From positions 1-35,845 of the forward strand of contig NZ_BOVJ01000115.1 in NCBI RefSeq assembly GCF_018403665.1: a stretch of 35,845 bases of DNA, written 5' to 3'. Shown piece by piece: positions 16,511-25,214 of this stretch. Positions within the stretch are counted from its first letter, which is position 1. Every line of letters begins with the position of its first letter. The notes under the pieces are model-generated. The model was not told where the DNA came from and did no database searches. It worked only from the letters and a program-made list of their open reading frames with translations. The DNA comes from Paenibacillus cisolokensis (GTDB lineage: Bacteria > Bacillota > Bacilli > Paenibacillales > Paenibacillaceae). The position numbers were made by a program, and so were the translations under genes.

Positions 16511-16550
16511 AGCAACTGTTGACCTAAACGTTTCATATGCAAAGCTGTGG

Positions 16551-16615
16551 TTCGTATATCCTCAATAATACGGTTTGAGGGTTTCTACAAGGGACCGTAA
16601 ATCCCGGGCTACGAA
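16551..16615 (+). promoter_or_regulatory. Purine riboswitch aptamer, guanine type (C74), unusual P3
   Basis: The aptamer has P1 TTCGTA/TACGAA (16551-16556 with 16610-16615), P2 CCTCAA/TTGAGG, loop L2 ending in ACGG, junction GTTTCTAC (16581-16588) and loop L3 CCGTAAA. This is the purine riboswitch core, with the GG of L2 able to pair with the CC of L3. The specificity base at 16609 is C, the guanine or hypoxanthine type rather than adenine. P3 is unusual: after four pairs its base would contain A16589/G16607 and A16590/G16606 mismatches, and the residue before C74 is G rather than A. The G residues are also needed by the overlapping terminator. Confidence 0.9.
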
Positions 16616-16656
16616 TAGGAGGATTCGTGTATCCTATTTCATAGCCGGGATTTTTT
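16601..16656 (+). terminator. Riboswitch expression platform terminator
   Basis: ATCCCGGGCTACGAATAGG (16601-16619) pairs with CCTATTTCATAGCCGGGAT (16633-16651) with small bulges and one mismatch, followed by six T (16651-16656). The left arm is the 3' half of the aptamer (P3 3' strand, the specificity C and the P1 3' strand), so aptamer and terminator cannot form together. This predicts that ligand switches the gene on. Confidence 0.8.
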
Positions 16657-16675
16657 GTGTTTGGGGGGAGATACC

Positions 16676-18106
16676 ATGAGCAAATATGACGTCATCGTCG
16701 TGGGGGCGGGTCCTGCAGGGATATTCGCCTGTTACGAGTTTACGCTGAAAGCGCCTCATTTGAAGGTGCTGCTGGTCGACAAAGGCCACGATATTTACCG
16801 CCGCCGCTGCCCGATTCTGGAGGAGAAAATCAAGCTTTGTCCGCCGGCCAGCGGACGCAAGGAATTCGCGGGCTGCGTTCCGGCATGCTCGATTACGGCG
16901 GGGTTCGGCGGGGCAGGCGCATACAGCGACGGCAAGTTCAATATTACGACCGAGTTCGGCGGCTGGCTGACGGACTATTTGGCCCCGTCGAAGGTTATGG
17001 AACTGATCCGATATGTGGATGAGCTCAATTTGAAGCATGGCGCGACGACGGTCATCACCGATCCGACGACAGAGACGGTCCGCAGCATCGAGCAGCGGGC
17101 CTATGCGGCCGGTTTGAAGCTGCTTCGCGCGCAAGTGCGCCACTTGGGAACGGAGCAAAACCTGGAGATTCTGAAATCGATCTACGAATATTTGCAGCCG
17201 CGCATCGATATGGCGTTCAAAACCGAAGTGGAGGATATCGTCACGGAGAAAGAGGACGGCGTCCACCGTATTCGCGGCATTGTGCTCAAAAACGGCGAGA
17301 CGCACGAGGCCAAAAGGGTCATCATTGCGCCGGGGCGCGACGGCTCGGGCTGGCTGAGCGGCATACTGAAGAAGCGCCGGCTCAAAATGTTCAATAATCA
17401 GGTGGACGTCGGCGTCCGCGTGGAAACGTCCGATATCGTGATGCGGGAAATCAACGAACATTTGTATGAAGGCAAGTTTGTGTTCAATACGTCGGTCGGC
17501 ACGCGGGTGCGCACTTTTTGCAGCAACCCTTCGGGTCATGTCGTCGTGGAGAACCATACCGGCGTCATGGCGGCGAACGGCCATTCGTTCAAGGATCCGG
17601 CACTCGGCTCGAACAACACGAATTTTGCGCTGCTTGTGTCGCACAAGTTCACCGAGCCGTTCGACAAGCCGAACGAGTATGCGCGAGAAATTTGCAAACG
17701 GGCGAACGATCTGTCGAACGGCGGCATCATCGTTCAGAAGTACGGCGATATTTTGCGCGGACGCCGTTCGACGGAAGGCCGCATTCGGGAAGGTTTCCTG
17801 GAGCCGACGCTGAAGGAGGCCGTACCGGGCGATCTCGGGCTTGTCCTGCCGTACAATACGATGAAGAGCCTTATCGAGATGATCGAGGCGCTCGATCACG
17901 TCACGCCGGGAATCGCTTCCGAGCATACGTTATTTTACGGCGTGGAAGCCAAATTTTATTCCGCGCGGCCCAAGCTTACCGAACGGCTGGAGACGGAGAT
18001 CCGTGGGCTGTACTGCGGCGGCGACGGCGCGGGCATTACGCGCGGTCTTGCCCAGGCGGGCGCGGCCGGCGTATGGATGGCAAGAGGGATCATCGAATCG
18101 CTTTAA
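16676..18106 (+). CDS. FAD-dependent dehydrogenase (COG2509-like), riboswitch controlled
   Basis: The 476-residue flavoprotein starts MSKYDVIVVGAGPAGIFACYEF, a dinucleotide-binding GxGxxG motif. It then has VLLVDKGHDIYRRRCP, a Cys-rich stretch (CPPASGRKEFAGCVPACSITAGFGGAGAYSDGKFN) and a C-terminal FAD-contacting LYCGGDGAGITRGLAQAGAAGVWMARGI. It resembles the uncharacterised FAD-dependent dehydrogenases of COG2509; the reaction is unknown. The ATG at 16676 follows GGGGGGAG. Expression depends on the purine riboswitch just upstream, which points to a role in purine salvage or breakdown; this is inference. A hairpin with a T-rich tail follows at 18113-18151. Confidence 0.88.
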   Translation: MSKYDVIVVGAGPAGIFACYEFTLKAPHLKVLLVDKGHDIYRRRCPILEEKIKLCPPASGRKEFAGCVPACSITAGFGGAGAYSDGKFNITTEFGGWLTDYLAPSKVMELIRYVDELNLKHGATTVITDPTTETVRSIEQRAYAAGLKLLRAQVRHLGTEQNLEILKSIYEYLQPRIDMAFKTEVEDIVTEKEDGVHRIRGIVLKNGETHEAKRVIIAPGRDGSGWLSGILKKRRLKMFNNQVDVGVRVETSDIVMREINEHLYEGKFVFNTSVGTRVRTFCSNPSGHVVVENHTGVMAANGHSFKDPALGSNNTNFALLVSHKFTEPFDKPNEYAREICKRANDLSNGGIIVQKYGDILRGRRSTEGRIREGFLEPTLKEAVPGDLGLVLPYNTMKSLIEMIEALDHVTPGIASEHTLFYGVEAKFYSARPKLTERLETEIRGLYCGGDGAGITRGLAQAGAAGVWMARGIIESL

Positions 18107-18112
18107 CGGAGG

Positions 18113-18151
18113 AAGGCTGTCTGTGCGTTTTGCGCGCGTCGGCCTTTGTTT
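18113..18151 (+). terminator. Probable terminator after the FAD dehydrogenase gene
   Basis: AAGGCTG-C-GTGCG and CGCGC-G-CGGCCTT form an imperfect stem with a TTTTG loop, followed by TTTGTTT. The remaining bases to 18327 are AT-rich with no well-placed promoter. Confidence 0.5.
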
Positions 18152-18327
18152 GAAAACAACTTACATCGTTGGTGATTGATATACTGGATATGCATCTGCC
18201 TGCTCCTCTTTGTAGTTTGTGGGGACTTACAAGCCAAAATTAGAGTGGATAAATTTTAAAATGCATAAGCAACCCTTTTTATTTAGTTGACGTTATTAAA
18301 GCAAAGGAATAGAAAGGGTGGATCCGA

Positions 18328-19469
18328 ATGAGAAAACTGCTTCCTATCGTGTCTTTGGCGGCACTTTTAACCGGAATGACGCCCATCCATTCAGTGGCAG
18401 CGGAGACCGGACGCGTCGAAATCGTCTGGAACGGAACTTCTTTGACGATGGAGCATGCACCGCTCGTTCGCGAGGGCCGCGTCTATATGCCGCTTCGGGA
18501 GCTGAGCGGGCTTATCGACGGGGCGGCGGTATGGGATGCCAAGACGAAGACGGTGACGGTGCAGACGGCCGACCGGCTGGTCACGATGAAGCTCGGCTCG
18601 ACGCTGGCGACGGTGAACGGGAAGCGGGTGGCGCTCGACGCGGCGCCTGTCGTCAAGCAGGGCGTCACCTATGTGCCGCTCCGGTTCGTCACGGCGGCGC
18701 TCGATATGGACATCTCCTGGAATGCGAAGCAAAAGTCGGTCGGCGTGAACCATAATGATCGGTTCATCATGGCCAAGGACGGCCGGCAGTATATGTGGAT
18801 CGAGCCGGCTACCGGCAACATCTATGCGGCCAAGCAAGGGACACCGTCCGTTCTCGTCGGGCAGGCGAAAGAGACGCCGGATCCGGAGGGGCTGAACCCG
18901 GCTGCTCTAGTCTCTCTCGGTGGTGACAACTGGCTGTTCACGGTGAAAGATATTATAAAAATAGCATTTATGGAAACCGACTATCAGTACCTGATTTCGA
19001 ATGGAAAACTGACCGCAAGCGCCAAAGCAGAGTTTGTCGGCGGTACGCCGGTGCGGCACAAGCCCGTGTTTGACGGGCAGGCCATCCTGTCCGACGGATC
19101 GGACATCCTCTTCGCGAATCCGGACGGGACGGAGGCAAGCCGAATGGCTCTTGGCGAGATCACCGGGCTCAAAGGGGAGAGCCAGACGGAGGAAGCGTTC
19201 TCGGTCGAGGAAGCTTTCGAGGATATTCTGCTCGTACGGGCGCATCCGCACGGCACGCTATGGCTCGTGGACCGGGCAACGGAGAAAGCTGTGCCGCTCT
19301 ACCGGGAACTGCTGCCCGAAGACCAGCAAGCCATCGTGGACGGTTACGACAAGATGGATGCGAACTACGGCGGCGACGGTCTGCAGTTCGTTTCCCGCGA
19401 GGGAGACAAGCTGACTTTCAGGCACACCGAATTTTCACGAATAAGGAAAAAACGTACACGTTGGAGTAA
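18328..19469 (+). CDS. Secreted protein with copper amine oxidase-like stalk domain, one frameshift
   Basis: The protein has a signal peptide (MRKLLPIVSLAALLTGMTPIHSVAAE) and a stalk domain of the copper amine oxidase N-terminal type at about 28-135 (PLVREGRVYMPLRELSGLIDGAAVWDAKTKTVTVQ and APVVKQGVTYVPLRFVTAALDMDISWNAKQKSV). A C-terminal region without a recognised family follows. The stalk domain is common in exported proteins of Paenibacillaceae and need not imply oxidase activity. Adding one T to the TTTT at 19432-19435 ends the protein naturally as HTEFFTNKEKTYTLE at 19469 (about 380 residues); without it the frame runs on to 19560 with an unlikely tail. The ribosome binding site is AAGGGTGG. 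Confidence 0.8.
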
Positions 19470-19611
19470 TCCTACCATCCCACCACCACAGCCGATGGAC
19501 TCGTTCGAGCTTGCGGCGGTTGGTTTAGGAAGTGGTGGAATGGATAATGCCCTTGGCTAATGCCGAGAGCTTCTATTCTTTATAGCCGAAGTGTTGTTGC
19601 CAAAACGTTGC

Positions 19612-19647
19612 AAAAAAAGGAACCTGACCGATCGCGGTCAGGTTCCT
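19612..19647 (-). terminator. Rho-independent terminator of the minus-strand hydrolase/SLH operon
   Basis: A perfect 13-bp stem (AGGAACCTGACCG with CGGTCAGGTTCCT, 19618-19647) has a 4-nt loop and is followed on the minus strand by seven T (19618-19612). It closes the operon ending at 19837. The plus-strand side has no T run. Confidence 0.88.
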
Positions 19648-19836
19648 GCATAAGAATAAAGATACGAAGCTTTCGCGCGACAAACATTCCGCCTGCAAGC
19701 GGCGAATGGATTACGGTCCGGAATTCACCGTCCGCTCCTCGCTGCCATCGGCATTTTCCGTTTGATGGAGGCTTCCACGATATGATCCATGGTGTATCTG
19801 GACAGCTCCTTCAGATCTTGCCTGCTGCGTTCCGTC

Positions 19837-21944
19837 TTAGTCCGGCTTCGTCCCCGGCGGCTCGGAGCCGGTCAGCAGCAAGCTGGCCGTCGCCAGGCGG
19901 TATAGCAGGGCGGCCCCTTCCTGGCGCGTCATCGCCTGCTTCGGCCGGTAATCGACCGTGCCGTCCGGGGACGGCTTAACGTCCGGGCCGTAGAAGCCGC
20001 TGCCGACGACATTGGCGACGGCGTCTGCCGCCCATGGGGAGCTGCCTTCGGCCAGCTTCGCTTGCTTGGCGGGATGGCCGATCAGCCCGGCAAGCCGCGA
20101 AACCATACTGGCAGCTTCCTGGCGCGCGATCGGCCTGTCCGGTTCGAATAAGCCTTTGTCCGAGCCGGTTACGAAGCCGACGTCTATCGACGTCTTGAGC
20201 ATGCCGGCCTCCGGGTGTTCGGCGATGTCGGCGAACGGCGGCCGCTCCGCCGAAGGGGCGGCTCCGAGCCAACGGGCGAGCCATACGGCGAATTCCGCGC
20301 GCGTCAGCGGCTCGTCCGGCCGGAAGGCATCTTCCCGTCCGCCTCGAATCACCTCCAGCTGCTGCAGCCCTTCGATATATTCTGCATACGGATGATTCGG
20401 GCCGACATCCTTGAATTGGTCCGGCTCCGGCAGCTTTTCCCACCATGCGGACGGATTGGTTGCGGACGATAAGAACCGGATCGTTCCGTTCTTGTCCTCC
20501 TGAAACGCGACGGGTCTTCCTTGCTCGTCCTCGAACAGCAGCCGATCGATCTGCTTGAGCTTATGTCTGCCCATCAAATCCTCGTAAACAAGCGCGTCGT
20601 CCTTCACCTTGACCGCGCGGTCAAATAAGCGATTCGCAAATCGCGGTAAGTGCCTTCGAAGCGCGCCAGCTGCTCCTTGTCCGGGTTCAAATAAACCGGC
20701 TTCCGGTCCGATGGAAAATACCGGTCCATAAACGCGTTGAACAGCTCCGTCCGCAACCCGGAATTTTTGTTGTACACGATGAACCCGCCTACCTTATGCT
20801 CGGGGATCAGCCACATCCACGAGGTGAAGCCCGGCATATCGCCGCCTTTGGAGATCACATACGGCTCGCTTGCTCTGCCGTACGGAAGCTCGAAGCCGTA
20901 CGTCATCGTCGGCACCTTCGGATGAATGGCTGTGTGCACGCTTTGCATGTCTTGGACGGTTGATCCGCGGAGAATCCGGGCTTCGCCGAGTTTGCCTTCA
21001 TTGAGCTGCGCAAGCATGAACTTCGCCATATCGCTTCCCGTCGTCATCATGCTGCCCTGCGGCATATCGGTCGGCACCGTGTTGTACGGCGGCAGCTTCT
21101 CGCCCGTCGCGGTATGGCCGACTGCGAGATTCGCCTTCATGTCCGGCGTCATCACGAATTGGCTGTTTTCCATGCCCAGCGGCTTAAAGATATGGTCGCG
21201 CACATATTGATGAAAAGGCATGCCCGATACCTGCTCGACGATGTAGCCCTGCAGCATGGAAGCGAAATTATCGTATTTGTAAGCTTCGCCGGGTTGGCGT
21301 ACGACGGCAGACATCGTCTTGATCACATAATCCTTAAGCGGCGTAACGGCGGACAGATCGGCCGTGACGATGTCGCCCGGAGGCGGGTCCACGACGTCGA
21401 ACCCGGTCGTATGGGTGAGCAGATGCTCCATCGTTAGCGGCGAGCCGGTATCGTTCCTCAATTTGACGCCGCCCATATATTGCTGCACGTCTTGCCGCAA
21501 ATCGATTTTGCCCTGCTCCGCAAGCTGCATGACCGCCGTAGCGGCAAACACCTTGGAAACGGAAGCGATGCGAAACACCGTTTTTTCCGGGTCGACCGGC
21601 TTGCCGGTTTTCACTTCAGTAGTTCCGTACCCTTTCTGCAGCAGCACTTTGCCGTCTTTGACGACGACGAATACCGCGCCGGGCACCTCCATCGCCTGAA
21701 TATCCGGACGCCTGAAAAACGCATCCGCAAACGCCTCAACGTCCTCGGCATTCAGCGCAGCGGCGCTATGTCCGGGCGCCGTCCTGTCCTGCGGCGCTGC
21801 CGCCGAAGCTGCCGAAGCTGCCGAAGCTGCCGGAGCTGCCGAAGCCGAAGCCGAAACTGAAGCCACCGGCAAGGCCGCGCCGGCGACCGTAATCGTCGCG
21901 AGCGCCGATAGCAAGCTTTTTCTCAACATTGCCGTTAGGGTCAT
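19837..21944 (-). CDS. Serine beta-lactamase/PBP-like hydrolase fused to three SLH domains, one frameshift
   Basis: After repair this is one exported protein of about 702 residues: a signal peptide, an Ala/Ser/Pro linker (about 32-52), a beta-lactamase-family domain and three C-terminal S-layer homology domains. Active-site motifs are SVSK (Ser128-Lys131), YDN (224-226) and SKGGDMPGF. The SLH units begin FKDVGPNHPYAEYI, FADIAEHPEAGM and PWAADAVANVV, with FRPDEPLTRAEFAVWLAR-type ends. The frame breaks at TTTG on the minus strand (plus 20623-20625). One added T gives GTYRDLRIAYFDRAVKVKDDALVYEDL and joins the two parts; the downstream half alone would start at a weak GTG. It is probably anchored to the cell wall by SLH and acts as an esterase or peptidase; antibiotic resistance is not implied. 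Confidence 0.85.
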
Positions 21945-21993
21945 CGCCCATTTCTCCTCTCTTGAATGGATTCATATGTGCCGCCAGACGCCC

Positions 21994-22075
21994 GTTCATA
22001 GGCCTGTTCTTGCTCCTGTTCATGGGTCTGTTCAGGCCCGTCCATGGGCTCTTTCATGCGCCCGTTCACGGGCCG
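21994..22075. repeat. Degenerate 12-bp tandem repeats between the hydrolase and SLH genes
   Basis: Units resembling GTTCATGGGNCT begin at 21994, 22006, 22018, 22030, 22040, 22052 and 22064, that is, seven units with a 12-bp period and one 10-bp step. They fill the space between the two minus-strand genes and cover the hydrolase stop codon at 22066-22068. Function unknown. Confidence 0.65.
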
Positions 22076-24345
22076 CTGGCGTCGGCATCGTCGCGGATGC
22101 CGATATCGCGCAAATAGATCGAGCCTTTGGCGGTTTTATCGAATATGAAGCTGATTCGGCTGAGCCGCTCGGGCTGGAACGCCGGATTCGCGCTTTGGAA
22201 ATCGGCCAGCCGGAACGCGAAGCTTTGGAATACCGGCTCCTTGGTGGGCATCAGCGACGTGAACGGCCGCTTCACGATGCCGCCTTCAAGCATCGGCAGC
22301 AAGCCGCCGGCGCTGCTTAGCGGCACAGACGCCGTGTTGCCGCTTCTATCCGCGACCTGCACGGTCAGATCGACAAGCTCTTCCTGCGAGCCCGTCTTTT
22401 TCGTATCGTCACGGTCGGCCATGGAGAAGACGATCGTGCCGTTCGGCGGGATGTCTATCCCGTCAGCCGGCAGAACAACCGTATAGGCGGGAGTGCCGCC
22501 GGCCGTCCCGCGGTCCCAGCCGAGGCGAACGGCGCTGAAGAGGCCGGGGCCGAATTTCATTTCGACCTTTTCCTCCTTCCATTCCGTTAGCCGTTCTCCG
22601 ACCAGTTTTCCTCCGGGCAGCGTTGTTGTGCCGAGATCGATATCCTCGTTGAAGGCGCCGATGAGCTTCGTCCGAGAGTCCGAATAGTCGCCGATATACA
22701 TCGTGTCCGGCAACCATTCCCGCGCGTGGCCGAGATCCTGGAAGACGGCGCGGTATTCTTTTTTTCCGTATAAGGTCGCATCGAGGAAGGACGAGACGAG
22801 CACTTTCGTCGCTTGCAGCTGCTCTTCCTGCGGGATCAGCTGGGCTCTGTTGTACAGCAGGTTGCCGAGTCCCGGGGCGTCGCTCCGGCCCCATGCGTTA
22901 TTGAATTGTCCGTGGTTCGCTCCGTAAATATAGACCGACGCTTTGAAATAATCGCTGCCGGGCGTGAAGCCGATCCGGCTATACTGGTTCGCTCCGGCAA
23001 AGGAGCTGACGTCCATATCGTGGGCGCCTTGAAGGGCGAGGTAATTCAGGTCGGTGAGCTCCGTCGGCCGGCCCGCCGGCTCATATTGACCGTCCGTACC
23101 TGCCAGCGAGATGACGGAACGGATGCCGAAGTTGTAATTGAACCTGATGTTGCCGTTCTCCGGCGGGGACGGCAGCCTGTTGTACGTCGCCGCCACCGTA
23201 ATCGCCTCGCCGCCGCGGGAGTGGCCGATCAGCGCGATACGACTCATGTCCGCTTTGCCGTAGAACGGATTGCCCTTTGTGCCGTTCCATTCCTTCCATA
23301 CGTTCAGATGCTCCAGCATGAGCCAGCCCCGCGCCGGATTTTCCTTCTCCAGCACGTTCACCATAAACAAGTCGTCGTAAGGCGACGTGTTGAGGAAATT
23401 TTCGTCGATCGACACGACGATATAACCGCGGCTCGCCAGCAGCTCGCCCAAATAGGCGTAGCCCGGGTCCGAATAATCGGTGGCGAGATGGTTGCCGTGT
23501 ACGATCATCACAAGCGGAAACGGCCCGTCTCCGTCGGGATACCAGACAAGCCCGTTTAACGGCATGGCCTCCGGCCCGAAACCGAACGTTTTGGTGCGAA
23601 GGGAGGACCAGTTCGACACAAAAGCCGAGCCGTCCACCTGCTTCGTGACGAGCGAATCATCCGCGTTAAATATTTTGCGGTAACTGTTTGCGCTGCCGTA
23701 AGTTAATGTTTTGACCGGATACGGCCCCGGTTCCGCCGGATTCGCCAGCGTCGCCGGATAACGGTCGGCCGACTTCATCGCCGACAGCCGGTAAGGCTTC
23801 GCCAATTCCGCCCTGCCGTTATCCAGCAGCCATACTCCCGCGCACGCCGTAAAGCCGATGGCCGCCGCTGTCGCGATCCCGGCCGCCGCCTTCGAGATCG
23901 TCTTCGCTCCGCGATACGATCCCCGTATCCAGCGGTACGCCAGCGCTCCCGATAAGGAACTGCCGATCAGAACCGACAAGGTTACGATAAACATGACGTT
24001 CATCGGACCGATGAAGCTGATAAACAGCAGGATGAAGGAGGCAAGCGCCAGCCACATATACCTCGAAGGCATCCGCTTGGCAAAGTGCAGCACCCCCGCA
24101 ATGGCGCCGGCTATCAACGCAACGGCGAGCAGAAACACTATGGTTCCGATCAAATAATCCGCCGGCCCGCGCGTCCCGATCAGATGGTAGCCTTGCACGA
24201 AAAACATGATGCAAGCCACGCCGGCAAGCGCGATCGATGCCCCTTTCCAGCCCGGAGTCAGCGAAGGCGGCCGCCGGATCGCTGCGACTAGACGCTTCCG
24301 CCATGTTCGGACCGATTTGTTGCTTAATAACTCTGTTTCTGCCAT
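22066..24345 (-). CDS. Membrane-anchored alpha/beta hydrolase
   Basis: The 759-residue protein has about five N-terminal membrane helices (residues about 30-180, from WKGASIALAGVACIMFFVQGY to AAAIGFTACAGVWLL), then an extracellular alpha/beta hydrolase domain. Key stretches are PLVMIVHGNHLATDYSD (oxyanion region), RIALIGHSRGGEAITVAA (nucleophile Ser about 376), SLAGTDGQY and YIYGANHGQFN (candidate catalytic His). A beta-rich C-terminal region follows. The substrate is unknown; a lipase- or esterase-like role at the cell surface fits. The start follows AAAGAGG. It is first in a two-gene operon with the beta-lactamase-SLH protein, divergent from the OmpR-type regulator. Confidence 0.85.
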   Translation of the reverse strand: MAETELLSNKSVRTWRKRLVAAIRRPPSLTPGWKGASIALAGVACIMFFVQGYHLIGTRGPADYLIGTIVFLLAVALIAGAIAGVLHFAKRMPSRYMWLALASFILLFISFIGPMNVMFIVTLSVLIGSSLSGALAYRWIRGSYRGAKTISKAAAGIATAAAIGFTACAGVWLLDNGRAELAKPYRLSAMKSADRYPATLANPAEPGPYPVKTLTYGSANSYRKIFNADDSLVTKQVDGSAFVSNWSSLRTKTFGFGPEAMPLNGLVWYPDGDGPFPLVMIVHGNHLATDYSDPGYAYLGELLASRGYIVVSIDENFLNTSPYDDLFMVNVLEKENPARGWLMLEHLNVWKEWNGTKGNPFYGKADMSRIALIGHSRGGEAITVAATYNRLPSPPENGNIRFNYNFGIRSVISLAGTDGQYEPAGRPTELTDLNYLALQGAHDMDVSSFAGANQYSRIGFTPGSDYFKASVYIYGANHGQFNNAWGRSDAPGLGNLLYNRAQLIPQEEQLQATKVLVSSFLDATLYGKKEYRAVFQDLGHAREWLPDTMYIGDYSDSRTKLIGAFNEDIDLGTTTLPGGKLVGERLTEWKEEKVEMKFGPGLFSAVRLGWDRGTAGGTPAYTVVLPADGIDIPPNGTIVFSMADRDDTKKTGSQEELVDLTVQVADRSGNTASVPLSSAGGLLPMLEGGIVKRPFTSLMPTKEPVFQSFAFRLADFQSANPAFQPERLSRISFIFDKTAKGSIYLRDIGIRDDADASGP

Positions 24346-24385
24346 AACACGACCTCTTTCCTGATGAAATGTTGCAACAACGCCC

Positions 24386-24440
24386 AGTATAGAGGCCTCG
24401 CCTTTCCGCCTTCTTTCACTTTTCTTACAATAACCTTACA
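24386..24440. promoter_or_regulatory. Divergent control region with three phased OmpR-type half-sites
   Basis: CTTTCA (24413-24418), CTTACA (24424-24429) and CTTACA (24435-24440) start exactly 11 bp apart. On the minus strand they read TGTAAG-N5-TGTAAG-N5-TGAAAG, resembling the WalR/PhoP type of direct repeat. A minus-strand -10 TATACT (24391-24386) lies next to them, so a bound regulator would sit around the -35 of the hydrolase operon. The most likely binder is the response regulator encoded at 24498. Confidence 0.6.
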
Positions 24441-24497
24441 CGGCAGGAGATAGGCTCGGCGGAGCGAACAATACTGGAGTAGCGAGGTGACGGAACG

Positions 24498-25214
24498 ATG
24501 AGCAAAACGATATTGCTGGTCGACGACGAGCAGGACATCGTGGAGATGCTGAAGCTATTTCTGGAGCCGGATTATCGCGTCCTCGAAGCCCATGACGGGC
24601 AAGCCGCGATGGAACTGTTCGCGCGCGCTTCGATCGACCTGGCGGTAATCGATGTCATGATGCCTTATGTGGACGGCTTCCAACTGCTGCAATGGATACG
24701 CAAGCATTCCAAGCTGCCGGTGATCGTCTTGTCGGCCAAAAATCAGGAGGCGGACAAAATCGCCGGGCTTGGCCTCGGAGCGGACGATTTTATTGCCAAG
24801 CCGTTCAGTCCGCTGGAGGTCGTGGCTCGCATTCAGGCGCATCTGCGAAGAACGTACGAATTTAACGATGCCGGGGCGGCGGGGACGGGGGCGGACGCGG
24901 ACATCGCCGAAACAAGGCTCGGCGAGCTGACACTGGATCATGAGGCCTGCATGCTGTACAAGCGGGGCGAGCCGATCGCGCTGAGCGCGATCGAATATAA
25001 GCTGCTGAAGCTGTTTATGAGCAAGCCGGGACGCATCTATACGAAAAAGCAAATTTTCGAGCAGGTGTGGTCCGATCCGTATATCGCGGACGACAATACG
25101 GTTATGGTGCAGATCAGCCGGCTGCGGGACAAGATCGAGGATTCGCCGCGGGAGCCGTTTTACGTCAGGACGGTTCGCGGGCTCGGATACCGATTCGCCA
25201 AAAGGATGAGCTGA
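24498..25214 (+). CDS. OmpR family response regulator
   Basis: The 238-residue regulator has a receiver domain (acidic pocket VDDEQD, phospho-acceptor Asp52 in VIDVMMPYVDG, conserved Lys in FIAKPFSPLEVVAR) and a C-terminal winged helix (LSAIEYKLLKLFMSKPGRIYTKKQIFEQVW, DDNTVMVQISRLRDKIEDSP, VRTVRGLGYRF). GAGGTGACGG precedes the ATG. The next gene, its kinase, starts directly after the stop. It probably binds the phased repeats in the divergent region upstream and so controls the cell-surface hydrolase operon. Confidence 0.95.
   Translation: MSKTILLVDDEQDIVEMLKLFLEPDYRVLEAHDGQAAMELFARASIDLAVIDVMMPYVDGFQLLQWIRKHSKLPVIVLSAKNQEADKIAGLGLGADDFIAKPFSPLEVVARIQAHLRRTYEFNDAGAAGTGADADIAETRLGELTLDHEACMLYKRGEPIALSAIEYKLLKLFMSKPGRIYTKKQIFEQVWSDPYIADDNTVMVQISRLRDKIEDSPREPFYVRTVRGLGYRFAKRMS

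Noticed and set aside
16634..17926. Minus-strand open frame opposite the FAD dehydrogenase (430 codons)
   Set aside because: Antisense shadow with arginine-rich composition and no start signal.
18287..18315. TTGACG and TAGAAA, 17 bp apart, before the stalk-domain gene
   Set aside because: The predicted start would fall just before the ATG at 18328 and leave no ribosome binding site in the RNA.
19700..19836. Minus-strand open stretch after the SLH stop (DLKELSRYTMDHIVEASIKRK-like)
   Set aside because: It looks coding-like, but joining it to the SLH protein would need a shift in the opposite direction to all other breaks, and it has no start or family match.
21766..22023. 85-codon minus-strand frame with Gly/Ser/Phe repeats
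   Set aside because: It overlaps the signal peptide and Ala-rich linker of the beta-lactamase-SLH gene in another frame; its repeats only reflect the GCCGAAGCT repeats of that linker.
24370..24379. TGTTGCAACA palindrome before the membrane hydrolase gene
   Set aside because: A single 10-bp palindrome with no second copy and no known binder is too weak to annotate as an operator.
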